Assembly (NCBI RefSeq): GCF_019649055.1
Contig: NW_026570252.1
Span: 124,001-188,000, forward strand
Source: Paramacrobiotus metropolitanus
Taxonomy: Eukaryota > Tardigrada > Eutardigrada > Parachela > Macrobiotidae
Length of the DNA: 64,000 bases
Reading direction: 5' to 3'
Shown here in pieces: positions 1 to 10,447 of the stretch. The notes beneath the pieces were generated by a model, which did not search any database, was not told the DNA's origin, and saw only the letters and a program-made list of their open reading frames with translations. Numbering within the stretch: the stretch's first letter is position 1; every line of letters starts with the position of its first letter. A program made the translations under genes and the position numbers.

Positions 1-274
1 TTTTGGACCTCATCTTCATCCCCATTTTTTACAGGCTCAGCGCCGTTAATTTTGCAAGTTTTCCGTATAGCATAGAGTTGCCGGGCGAAACAAATGTTGG
101 TTCCCAAGAAAATATGTTCACTTATTGATAAAATCCGCGCGGAGCGCGGAAAATTTTTTGTTTTTGGAGCTCGAATGGCGCATTTTTACATGCTCCTAGC
201 CTGAAAAACAGATGAAAATATCAACATTTTTTATTTTTATTTGTTTTCTGGATCCCACCCCATCTTCTAACAAT

Positions 275-350
275 CCCAGCCCATCTCACCTCGTCTGCGG
301 CTCTTTCCCACCTCATCCTCATTTCCACCTAAAAGGTGAGATGGGCTGGG
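275..350. repeat. 16-bp inverted repeat (hairpin)
   Basis: A perfect 16-bp inverted repeat (275-290 and 335-350, CCCAGCCCATCTCACC and its complement) separated by 44 bp. Weaker complementarity continues outward through the C-rich and G-rich flanks to about 249 and 398, so this is probably a small degraded foldback element. No coding potential is visible. Confidence 0.6.
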
Positions 351-1385
351 AAAAATGGGGAAAATTTTCACCTCACCCAAAAGATGGGCCAAGTCTGCAG
401 TGAGTGTGAACCGGAAATTAGTTCACTTTCGACTTTATGGCCATGTGTCTTTTATAGGAAATTTTTAAGAAGATCATGTAATAGCCAGACTTGTGGTACA
501 CAACAATGCATTTAAACTTTTCACCCATTTGTTGCGCCATGTCTCCGCAACCAAATGTTGCGCGCGCAAATGGTTTTCAGAACAATGTATACAGATCTTT
601 TAGCATTAAAATGACTTAAAGCATTACAAAAAAGTGATTTGGAGTGCGCGACCTTGCGCGACCGTACTTCCTACCTTGCAGTAATAATGAAATTCATCCT
701 TAGAGATATTGAAGTTTTGTTTAACTGTCATTTTGCAGGTATTCAAAGTACTGAAGGTACTCAAAATTGAGAAAATACAATTCCTGATGTCCGAGACTTT
801 TCAGCCTGTAAATTTCCGATTTTCTTGGTGTTTGAGCCTGGCAGTGTACCTTTCACATTCGAAGCAGCAAAACGTGTCAAGCTGACGTGCCTTCGGAGAT
901 GTCGCGCTTAAACAGTGGCTTCCGGTGCATTGAGCGTAATTCAGTTTTGTCTAAATATATATTGCACGAAAGGAAGCGATGTGCTACCATTTTCCTTTCA
1001 CATTCATTAGAGGTTTGCGCTGTGCTCGTTCGTTCTTCCGTCTGGGAGAACCACCGTAATTTGCCAAAATCCTTATAGCTGACATTTAATATATTTCTAA
1101 TAAAGCTGGTAGGCTGACTGTTCAGAGAAGCAGTGCTTCCATTTCCTGAGCGAAGCTGCAATCTCTTTACATTGCACTGATTGCAGCACTCAGGGTTTTC
1201 TCGTGTGGCTACTCGTTGTGATGTACCCGGTGTGCGTTAGCTTATCTAGACGGTATCGCTTATCTTTATTGTTCGATTATTTTTTAACAGGTTCGCTTTT
1301 AACAGAATTCCTGCCGCTGCTTTCGTGCCTGGGCCAACGTAATCCACTGAAAAATAAAAGTCACCACGAGGTTGAGTTCTCTATC
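351..1385. other. Non-coding stretch upstream of the receptor gene
   Basis: No convincing gene is seen. Positions about 535-665 resemble the right arm of the foldback element at 60414-61050 (shared TGTTGCGCGCGCA-like and GGAGTGCGCGAC-like blocks), so this is likely a degraded copy of that family. The open frame of the receptor extends 5' to 1203, but without features expected of the receptor itself. Confidence 0.4.
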
Positions 1386-2411
1386 ATGAGAACTTTGGAG
1401 GATGTTAAAAATGTCTCGGCTAACAGTACAACCCGAACGGGCACCGATGTAATAAGCCTTTCGGAATTAATTAAATTTTCCTCTCCAACACTTAGCGCGG
1501 TTCTCGGAATTCGGATAACTGTTGCTGTGCTGTCGTTTCTACTCAATGTTGCCCTGTTGAGTATACACATTATCAAGCCAGCGTATATCAATAATTTCAC
1601 GATGTACCTCCTATTCCTGTACGTCTCCAACACCGTGTATTTGGCCGGTGCGTCGCCGATTATGTTTCTGGGTGATGCCTACGGCATTTCCATCCGTTCC
1701 TTTGGCGTGCCCATCTGCGTGTGTTTTGCAAATTTTCACTGGGTGATCAGTGTCCTTCCGGTTATGGGGCACGTGTGGATTGCCTTGAATCGGCTATGGG
1801 CTCTAGAATTTCCCATTAATTACCATCGGTATCATTCAAAAAAAGTGGCCGGTTTAATTTGCCTGGCTACAACGCTGGTCGTACACTTGTACAAGCTGCC
1901 TCTACTGCTCCTGTTTAAACCGCTGCCCTATCAGCTCGCGCCGGATGCATCCCCATGGTGCGGCAATCCCCAACTCCCGTTTTTACGGTGGGCCCCTGTC
2001 GATACCTGCTTAACGCGTTTCGGACCGCCGCTGCTGATCACGGCAGCGTACGCCAGGCTGCTGGTTAAACGGTTCGCGAAGCGACGGCGATCCAGATTGA
2101 ATCCTGCGGAAATTAACATGAAAGCTTGTAGTCGCGCCGGCTCCGATAGCGACGTTACGCAGGGCATACCACGGACGGCCGAGCGGAGCGTCGTTAGGCC
2201 TTTCTGGATTCTGAACCTTACCATTTTTAGCGTCGTTATTTGCTGGTTACCATTGGATATTATCTCCATCTGCCACATGGTGCTGCATCGGAAGCCGCCG
2301 ATGGGTTTTTTCACAGCGGCACAATACTGTCATACACTGTACACGCTGCAGATGTTGTTCGATCCTCTTATGTGGGCTATTAGTTTGCGGCCAGCAAGGC
2401 AAAGGCGATGA
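1386..2411 (+). CDS. Rhodopsin-like G-protein-coupled receptor
   Basis: A single-exon seven-transmembrane receptor of 341 residues. I chose the ATG at 1386 because it gives a short polar N-terminus with two N-glycosylation sequons (NVS, NST) directly before TM1; an in-frame ATG at 1221 would add a hydrophobic leader not typical of the family. Hydrophobic segments begin around residues 35, 70, 110, 155, 210, 290 and 320. The DRY region reads LNRLWALEFPINY and the NPxxY region reads FDPLMWAI, both divergent. A basic third intracellular loop (KRFAKRRRSRL) precedes TM6 with a CWLP motif. The ligand is unknown. The same family appears, broken, at 55862-56594 plus 34428-34618. The pattern matches lineage-expanded tardigrade receptors as I recall them; that assignment is inference. 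Confidence 0.75.
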   Translation: MRTLEDVKNVSANSTTRTGTDVISLSELIKFSSPTLSAVLGIRITVAVLSFLLNVALLSIHIIKPAYINNFTMYLLFLYVSNTVYLAGASPIMFLGDAYGISIRSFGVPICVCFANFHWVISVLPVMGHVWIALNRLWALEFPINYHRYHSKKVAGLICLATTLVVHLYKLPLLLLFKPLPYQLAPDASPWCGNPQLPFLRWAPVDTCLTRFGPPLLITAAYARLLVKRFAKRRRSRLNPAEINMKACSRAGSDSDVTQGIPRTAERSVVRPFWILNLTIFSVVICWLPLDIISICHMVLHRKPPMGFFTAAQYCHTLYTLQMLFDPLMWAISLRPARQRR

Positions 2412-3630
2412 ATGGCGGTCTAGTTTCTAGATTCGCAAATGGAATTTGCTTCGATTTTGCTTTCCGGAATTTTGGTACCATTGGTACTTCAAGTATCCAT
2501 GTTAACCTACCCGCATTGGATATGTGTTTTTTGCTGTCATCAGTAAAAGCGGTGCTGCACTGGCATTTCAACCTCTGTGAATGGAGATTTGAAAAGGCAG
2601 AGCTGGTTGTCTGTAGTTAACTACAGTGCACAGTGTAAAGATGACAAGATCCGAAATGATACCCTTCAAATTCAACATTTCGCTGCAAATCAAATCAGAA
2701 AAGTGCACCGCTGTTGGCTTGAACTAAAAGACCGAAGCGAAGGTGGAAAACAAGTATAATAAGCTGTTTTGCTGAGTTTAATTTAAAACTGCTACAAAAA
2801 TACATTTTTTATGTAGAAATGATTTTTTTGTTGTTTCTGGGTTTTAGTCTTCCGTATTTTATTTAAAATTATTTTGGCGTGACCGACTTGGCCGGCGTGA
2901 ACGAAAGAATTCCTGTTTTCTTGAACAAAGAGGACCTTCGCTTCACTTCGGTCGATTAAGTCTATTTGCGTAATTTAATTATTTATCTAGTTCACAGCTT
3001 AAACTGAAGATGGTTTTGGCAAACAGTAGTGTGCGCAATGCTATCATGGTTTCCTGATTATCTAAACCACAGAAGAGCAATATTGCCGTACTGCTCGAGA
3101 AGGGCTATCAATCTGCTAAAGCCTCAGGCACAGTTCTCCAGGGTCGTTCCCGGACTTGCCCTTTCACCTTAATCTACTTGTGGAACATTCGCTACCGGAC
3201 AGCCGCGCACTTCCGGCATACAAGTGCACGCAGACCGACCTTGAACGTGTTACAAGAAATTACTGTAGAGCCTTTTGTCGGGAACTGTTTCAGGTTTAAA
3301 CGTAGGAAACGGTGGCGCCCGGCCTCCGTAATCGGCAGGCACAAGGGTGGCAAAGACGTAAGCAAGATAAGAGATGAAAGTAACTGCCGGCCCAATGGTC
3401 GTTGACACATCCGTCATCCCACAAATTACATAAGAAATTATAGTTAATAAAGTGCGCGGAATAATATCCGCCGGTAGCCTAGTTATTGATTTGTATTAAT
3501 ACGCTATGGGGATACAGATTATCTAAATTGGTAGCGTAACCGTTAAATATCGAGGGACCGTGTCAATTAGCAGATTAAAGGCTCATAGCAGGAACGGCGT
3601 AAAAGTATAGCGTAATTTCAGAAGATGCTC

Positions 3631-3730
3631 CTGTCAGAAACCCTAACAAAATCTTCCATTTTGACGGAGTAGTTACACCATTGTGTAACTACTCCGTCAG
3701 AATGGCAGATTTTGTTAGGGTTTCTGACAG
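3631..3730. repeat. Near-perfect 48-bp-stem hairpin
   Basis: Two 48-bp arms (3631-3678 and 3683-3730) are complementary except at two positions and are separated by only 4 bp. The terminal 10 bp is CTGTCAGAAA. Fragments of the arm (GTTTCTGACGG, GCTAGGGTTTCT) are repeated just downstream to about 3766. This could be a miniature foldback transposon or a transcribed hairpin; nothing here decides. Confidence 0.7.
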
Positions 3731-4286
3731 GTTTCTGACGGTTTCTGACATTTTGCTAGGGTTTCTTTAATGTCGCATTTTTTTTGCTAGCCGTTTGTTT
3801 TATTGAAACCCCATTTTTGTTCTTCATCTGCAAATATTTTTGTTCTGCCAGTTACAAAAGGGTTTTGTTGACTCACGTGCTGGATCTGTCTAAATATGTC
3901 AGACTGCTTGACACCATTCTAATGTTTACAGAGTGCCTCCTTTAATTTGTAAAGTATACGATGTATACTTATAGAATAAATTATAATGCTGAAGTGTTTT
4001 GGTTTTGGCACATATTCGGAGCCACATACAGTGCATCAACATATGAAGTCCTCATCACTTTGGAGCGCCGTACCTTATTTTATCTGTACGAGTATTAACG
4101 CTGCTTGGGTTAACGCTACTTCGTCGGTACCTTGCGTGTGGTGGCCCTGGGTTGACAACCAGGTAATCAGGCTGGCGCTTAATATGGAGGGAGATGATGA
4201 TTACGGTATATCGCAGTAAAGCGCATATACAGAGTATGGCGCGCAGAACTCAGATTTCTGCAAAACGATAAACTTTTTTCCCATAC

Positions 4287-4336
4287 CACCATACAAAACG
4301 ATAATGATACAAACCATACAAAACGATAATGATTTT
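4287..4336. repeat. Short tandem repeat, ACAAAACGATAATGAT type
   Basis: Two head-to-tail copies of CATACAAAACGATAATGAT plus a degenerate upstream partial copy (CAAAACGATAAACT at 4261). Simple local duplication; it makes the short antisense frames here repetitive. Confidence 0.6.
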
Positions 4337-4489
4337 CGCCATACATGCAAAATCTGTACATGCATTGTTCCAACCCCTCGATTCGCTGGCATGGTAATTT
4401 CTGGCAAACTGCATGACTGTATGCAATAAACGGTATCGTGTCAGCCAGTACATTTTGCATCCATTCCTCCAAAGTACCAAGGGGTAGAC

Positions 4490-5235
4490 TTGCTAGACGG
4501 CAGTCCGCTAATGAGCGGGTTGCCATCCAGCGAGTCCACAAATTGGCGCCATAGCCGGTAGTAATGGCTGCAGATAAGCTCTTGGGGCCCTCGTACGTCA
4601 TACGAAATAATCGATGTGTGGATTGGCCAAAACAAGGAAATTTGACCGCAACAGAGTATGTACGATGTTACTCTTGGTTTGGCCAAACTACATAACTACG
4701 TACGGAGCAACTCCACTGTGGTATAACGCTCTCCAGCTCCGTAAAAGTAGATGGAGAAATCTCAACGACGCTATTCGGTATAGGCTCTGCCTTGACGTTG
4801 CATCCGGTCACGAATAGCAACTGAACAGTAATTCTACCAGAAGAGAATGAAACAAAAGCACATGAGTTTCAACTTCAACTGATGTTCTAAGTATCTGAGG
4901 TTTGTTATATAAACAGCAGTGGTGATGTCAAAACGAAAAAGTGTTTCTAATTACCTCTGCGCGATCCGGCGATTTAACCATCAAAGGTCCGGTTGCCTTT
5001 AAGTAATGAAATCCCCCAAATGACATAGGACTTCCTAAAATGACATGTAAAATCCGTCTGTGGAGAGGTATCCTGACAAGAGGAAGGAAACTCATAAGGA
5101 CAAAGCGCGGTAAAGATATCGGCTATTACAGGGTGGGCATGGCGCGCGTGGGCAAATCTAAGCAAGCAGCACGCCACCTTAAGGGTCATTAGGGAGTGTC
5201 ATGACAATTATGTGCCAGTCGAATCGAACTAATTG
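4490..5235. repeat. Diverged dispersed repeat (partner at 33220-34080)
   Basis: Several ordered blocks recur at 33220-34080: GGCCAAAACAA...GAAATTTG, CTCTCCAGCTCCGT, a GGGCATGG...CGTTGGCA-like segment and TATGTGCCAGTCGAATC-like text. Order and spacing are kept but identity is low. It could be an old transposon family or an ancient segmental duplication linked to the receptor genes; both copies lie near a receptor. Confidence 0.45.
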
Positions 5236-5580
5236 TCGTCAATCGCGGTGTGATGACGTGCAACGAGAACCTTTTACGGTTCTCGTTCATGGAGAAGAGA
5301 GGTGAAGAGCTGAAAAATGTGTTAATCAAGTTGCATACAAAGGACACTCCCAAAGTTGGTTTCTCTGATTCAGATCCCTGAGTTTACAGTGATCTGAAAG
5401 TGGTCTGTTTTCCTTAGCATCGGTCACCTTGAAAATTATTTAAGCAGAAAACAATTAAAGAATCGGTGACGAGCTGCAGCAATGAAAAATAGGACCACAT
5501 GTGCTACTTTTGCGCGCTTTTTACGGCCTTGTTTTAGAATTATTCTTTTTGTTGTCATTCCTGTATCCTGAATTTTTTTT

Positions 5581-5865
5581 ATGAAAACGCCTAAACGCAG
5601 CTGTAAAATCTTTCTTTTAAGTCTTAACGTTACGGTGACGCTGTTCTACGGTAGTATATTTTGTGAAGATAAGGAGACCGAATTAGCTTTTTCTGTCTCT
5701 CTGCATGACATATTAAATTTTTCCACTTTCTCGCTTTTATCAATTCAAGATTGTTCTCGGACCAATAAAAAATGTTTCAATATCTCCGGTTCCCACCGTA
5801 CTGTAGCCGCTAGATCCAGTTGTACCACGGAATTTGGAATACGAAAATATCACAAACGCTGGTAG
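5581..5865 (+). CDS. Possible short secreted-protein ORF (hypothetical)
   Basis: A 94-codon frame starting at an ATG with a hydrophobic stretch (about residues 10-27, ending in a Cys) that could act as a signal peptide, followed by a Cys-containing region with two N-glycosylation sequons. No homologue recognised and no supporting promoter or splice evidence; it may be a chance frame. Confidence 0.2.
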   Translation: MKTPKRSCKIFLLSLNVTVTLFYGSIFCEDKETELAFSVSLHDILNFSTFSLLSIQDCSRTNKKCFNISGSHRTVAARSSCTTEFGIRKYHKRW

Positions 5866-7044
5866 ATTTTCTACCTATTACGTGCGCTCCCTCGGAAAGG
5901 GTGCGCACCGAGCGGATCTGGCAATATGCAACTTTATCTATAGGCCACAGTAAACGCCAATCACTTCAACCTGTACCGAGAAAAAAAATCTTTTGAAGAG
6001 TTTTTCGTATTTTTACCTAACACGTTCAAGTTTATACGGCATCTTAATATAGCACTTATCGTAATCAAAAATTTCAGAGAAGCGATATAAGCTGGTAATT
6101 TATTTACTAATCCATCTGGCAAGAAAAAGATTCTTCACTCAACATTTTGTTTCTTAAGGAAAAATCAACTGGAAGAATCAGGAAAAGTTTTCGCGTAAAC
6201 CGCCAGATAGGATTTCAGACCTTGTTGTTGACCTTTTCGACAGTTCTTATCAATTTGATTGTGATCAGTAAAAGTTATATCTCAATTCGCTTATTTAACA
6301 ACGGATGTTATCACAGTACTGACATGCTGTTCGGAAGTTGCACTATACAACTACCATACTATGGAAGCCTACCCAAATTCAGTAAATAATGTGGGAAACC
6401 AAGAACATGTATCTTTCGAGTGCCAGTTATGCCGCTTTCATAGTTGATGTTCGGAGATGTCTTGAACAAAAATTGCGAAAAGACAGTTTGAGCTATGAAC
6501 GACTTGTTCGTGAACAGGAAACTGTTCGCAAGATCAAACTATGAAATCTTCCCGATCAGTTACAAAAAGACAAGAAAAGACATGTAAAAAGACGGTTCGG
6601 GTTAGGCGGTCCCCCCGCTACAAAAAAGACAGTTCGGAGGCTTGTAGCCAATAGTTTTCATCTGACCGCTATGACGCCAACGGAAGTTATCACTGGCAGT
6701 ACTAGCATTCTGAATACAAGCGGGGATATTTTCGGTTTGTAGTGAATGGGAGTTGAAAAAGCGAAAAGGTTCATGCTTTTTGGTTTTCATTATTGAACAA
6801 CAATTAACCATAACGTCCACATTGCTGTTAACATTTTCCTGGTTTACACATGTTCTCGACAGCGAGCTAACTGTGAGAAAATCATTGAATAGTAGTGTGT
6901 GATTTATACTGCAATTCAGTTACGGCGAAATACTCGTAATAAAATCCTTATTGCAGCAAGATAGCAAACGTATATACGTTATGCGCTCTTTATTAATAAC
7001 AAATGGACAAATCAGGTGGAAGAAAACTAAACACATTACATTTT

Positions 7045-7968
7045 TCACAACAGCAAAACTTCGTTTAAGCTATCCTCTCCGTCTATAGTGCCAAGGATAG
7101 ATGCTGCATTTTCGCGCTGAATTTCCAGCGATATCCGTTGACGCAGAAATTCATGCGATCGACGCTCTCCGGTATGCTGCTGCAGTCCTTTGCCCAGCTC
7201 TTCTACAATGGCGATAGCCGACGGGCCCCAAGGACCCATCGTCTCAAAGGCGATTGGAGAAAAAATGTAGCGCCCTTGCAGATAGGCATACAGTTGGGAC
7301 TTCCTTTCTTCCGCTTGAGCAGCACCTGCCGTAACCGACGTAGACTGAAGATGGGAAAGGGCCATTGTATCGACGCACGTTACATCCCAGGCCAGGCACA
7401 TCCCTCTTTTCCAAGCAAACGTTGTACAACCGTCTGGGCGTTGAGCTGTTGTGGAGGACGTGCCGCGAGGTTCAAGCTTAGCTGGGATGCCAGCTGAAAC
7501 ACAAGCCCGACACACGATACTGTTTAAACCTCCGTGTCGCGCATGTCTACCGGCCGAGTAGCTGCACGATAGCCCGTGGTGCCCGAGCTTGTCAACCAGT
7601 TTATGGCTTTTGGTACAGTTATGCGGCTCACAAATATCCGCTCCAAGACGCAGGCCAATTGAGATTTTCATCGTATCGTTGTCGAGGAGGTTTCCGATGT
7701 GGGCTGAGGGAAGCGCGTTCAGCCAGATGCCAGCTTCCGGTCTTGACTGTGCGAGTAGGCGGGCTGTGTTAACCCGATCATGGCGAAACAAGTCCATTAA
7801 GACTGAAACTGACACATTACAGAGCGGCAGGTCCCACGTTTTTTGCAGCTTCCGGAATGCAATTTCAGGGATTTCCGATTGCCGAGCCTTCGTTTTCCAC
7901 AGCTGTATTGCTTCTGAAGCGTCCACTGCCGGATGATATTTAAGAAACGACAGCTTGAGCCAGTGCAT
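7045..7968 (-). pseudogene. 5'-truncated retroelement ORF, C-terminal domain
   Basis: 307 codons matching, from memory of the family, the C-terminal region that follows reverse transcriptase in a widespread group of invertebrate retroelement polyproteins. Recognisable blocks are ARLLAQSRPEAGIWLNALPS, GLRLGADICEPHNC, HGLSCSYSAGRHARH, RPDGCTT...LAWDVTCVDT, AFETMGPWG and RISLEIQRENAASILGT. The RPDG...WDVT pair resembles a PD-(D/E)XK nuclease core, and the CEPHNC...HGLSC block is a likely zinc-binding site. Reverse transcriptase itself is absent: the frame closes just beyond 7968, as expected for a 5'-truncated insertion. The first 34 bp of the tandem duplication at 7935 are taken from this ORF's start. 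Confidence 0.7.
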
Positions 7969-8754
7969 TCAATGAAAGTGTAGACTGTAGAGTAGATAAA
8001 ATCTAGCCTTACTGTGCGCTATTCACTGCGTCGTGCTTACAGTGGTCTACAAGTTTGAAAACGGGCTTGTATAAGAGGTCCATCAACATGTTTCGGGTTC
8101 AAACCCTCAACATTCGGTTGCATTCCACAAAGTAGTGTTTGGAAACTCAAAATTTTAATTAGAATGAAAACCGGAAACTGGCAGTCCTGTGCATGCCTGA
8201 TAATTACGTACGCACAACCGTACTTGGTTGTCGTAAAACATAAACGAGGAGGAGCGAGATTTGCCGAACCATTTCTGAGTACGAACGATTACGCTTATGA
8301 GCACAATCAAAAAAGACAAGAAAATTCTGTTCGGTTCGCCCAACAGTCTGGAACACTTTTATTTCAAAATTGTCTTTTGATGTTCGGTCTTTGATTTTTG
8401 TTCTGTCTTTTGCGCGAACATCAACTATGGCAGTGGCTTTAGTTTTTTCGGCGTAATGAGTAGCAGATAACGGCTGCTAACACGGGTCATCACGACTCGG
8501 AGCTTATCTGGCTCCGAATGTTCAAAACAGTCATACGGTACGTATTCAAGATACCGCACTGCACAGCTCCGTTTGGTAACATACCCATGCTTACTCTACA
8601 GTCTACAAAATAATCATAACAGATGCACCATACTACACTGCGCATATACACTGCACTGCGCACTGTGCCTATACCAGTCAACGGAAAAAGTTGTCTGAGT
8701 TTGAGTAATAATGAGGATGCCTCTAGCCAGATAAACTGAGATTTCCGGTTCGTC

Positions 8755-8960
8755 TATAGGGGGAAAAACTAAGCATCTTCCACCGTTCCCCTGTACTGCT
8801 GCCGTCACCCGACTGGAGTTGGACGTTGTGGCTGAACATGACGCTTACGCACCGCGCCAGATTTAACCGCATGTACTGTACTGCCGTAAAGTCATACTGC
8901 AGGCGGGTGACGGCAGCAGTACAGGGGAACGGTGGAAGACGCTTAGTTTTTCCCCTTATA
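8755..8960. repeat. Foldback miniature element, about 62-bp arms (second copy 10089-10293)
   Basis: Arms 8755-8817 and 8898-8960 are inverted repeats with few mismatches (outer text GGGGAAAAACTAAGC, inner text CTGCTGCCGTCACCCG) around an 80-bp spacer. The same structure occurs at 10089-10293 only because it lies inside the tandem duplication. It resembles a MITE; no target duplication was recognised. Confidence 0.7.
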
Positions 8961-9115
8961 TGCACTTACGTTTTCAGTAGAGAATATGAGAGCGGCGTAT
9001 GAGTACTAGTGTACAAGCCTGTCCGGTAATTTCTGTCGTAAAGGTACAGCTAGCGCGAAATTTGCGCTTAAATCCATAGCCACGTCACTGCGCTTATCAG
9101 ATTGCCTAAATGCGC

Positions 9116-9245
9116 GGCCAGGGTCAAAAAGAGGGAGGGAAAACTAAAGGGAGGGATTTTGAGCGGTCGAAAAGAGGGAGGGAAAACTAAAGGAAGGGGT
9201 TTTCAGTGTTCAGAAAAGGAAGGGAATTTGGACGATCCTAAAATT
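9116..9245 (+). mobile_element. Truncated left end of the hAT-like foldback element
   Basis: Begins with the same GGCCAGGGTCAAAAAG terminus and the same flank AAATGCGC as the intact element at 10448, because it is the copy carried in tandem-duplication unit 1. It ends at the duplication junction and has an internal loss of about 43 bp of the GAGGGAGGGAAAA repeat. Confidence 0.75.
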
Positions 9246-10447
9246 ATAATTTTATATGTTATAAGCGAGATATTTAAGAAACGACAGCTTGAGCCAGTGC
9301 ATTCAATGAAAGTGTAGACTGTAGAGTAGATAAAATCTAACCTTACTGTGCGCTATTCACTGCGTCGTGCTTACAGTGGTCTACAAGTTTGAAAACGGGC
9401 TTGTATAAGAGGTCCATCAACATGTTTCGGGTTCAAACCCTCAACATTCGGTTGCATTCCACAAAGTAGTGTTTGGAAACTCAAAATTTTAATTAGAATG
9501 AAAACCGGAAACTAGCAGTCCTGTGCATGCCTGATAATTACGTACGCACAACCGTACTTGGTTGTCGTAAAACATAAACGAGGAGGAGCGAGATTTGCCG
9601 AACCATTTCTGAGTACGAACGATTACGCTTATGAGCACAATCAAAAAAGACAAGAAAATTCTGTTCGGTTCGCCCAACAGTCTGGAACACTTTTATTTCA
9701 AAATTGTCTTTTGATGTTCGGTCTTTGATTTTTGTTCTGTCTTTTGCGCGAACATCAACTATGGCAGTGGCTTTAGTTTTTTCGGCGTAATGAGTAGCAG
9801 ATAACGGCTGCTAACACGGGTCATCACGACTCGGAGCTTATCTGGCTCCGAATGTTCAAAACAGTCATACGGTACGTATTCAAGATACCGCACTGCACAG
9901 CTCCGTTTGGTAACATACCCATGCTTACTCTACAGTCTACAAAATAATCATAACAGATGCACCATACTACACTGCGCATATACACTGCACTGCGCACTGT
10001 GCCTATACCAGTCAACGGAAAAAGTTGTCTGAGTTTGAGTAATAATGAGGATGCCTCTAGCCAGATAAACTGAGATTTCCGGTTCGTCTATAGGGGAAAA
10101 ACTAAGCATCTTCCACCGTTCCCTGTACTGCTGCCGTCACCCGACTGGAGTTGGACGTTGTGGCTGAACATGACGCTTACGCACCGCGCCAGATTTAACC
10201 GCATGTACTGTACTGCCGTAAAGTCATACTGCAGGCGGGTGACGGCAGCAGTACAGGGGAACGGTGGAAGACGCTTAGTTTTTCCCCTTATATGCACTTA
10301 CGTTTTCAGTAGAGAATATGAGAGCGGCGTATGAGTACTAGTGTACAAGCCTGTCCGGTAATTTCTGTCGTAAAGGTACAGCTAGCGCGAAATTTGCGCT
10401 TAAATCCATAGCCACGTCACTGCGCTTATCAGATTGCCTAAATGCGC

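Larger units (their letters stand above)
2412..7044. other. Intergenic region with small repeats
   Basis: No gene with recognisable homology is seen over 4.6 kb. It holds the hairpin at 3631-3730, a short tandem repeat at 4287-4336, and a diverged copy (about 4490-5235) of sequence also present at 33220-34080. All open frames are under about 140 codons and look like chance frames. Confidence 0.4.

Noticed and set aside
4179-4601. 140-codon minus-strand frame
   Set aside because: It runs across the short tandem repeat and shares no similarity with known families; overlapping frames are also open.
8155-10297. Pairs of identical 62-80 codon frames
   Set aside because: Duplicated only because of the 1.33-kb tandem duplication; no start context or homology.
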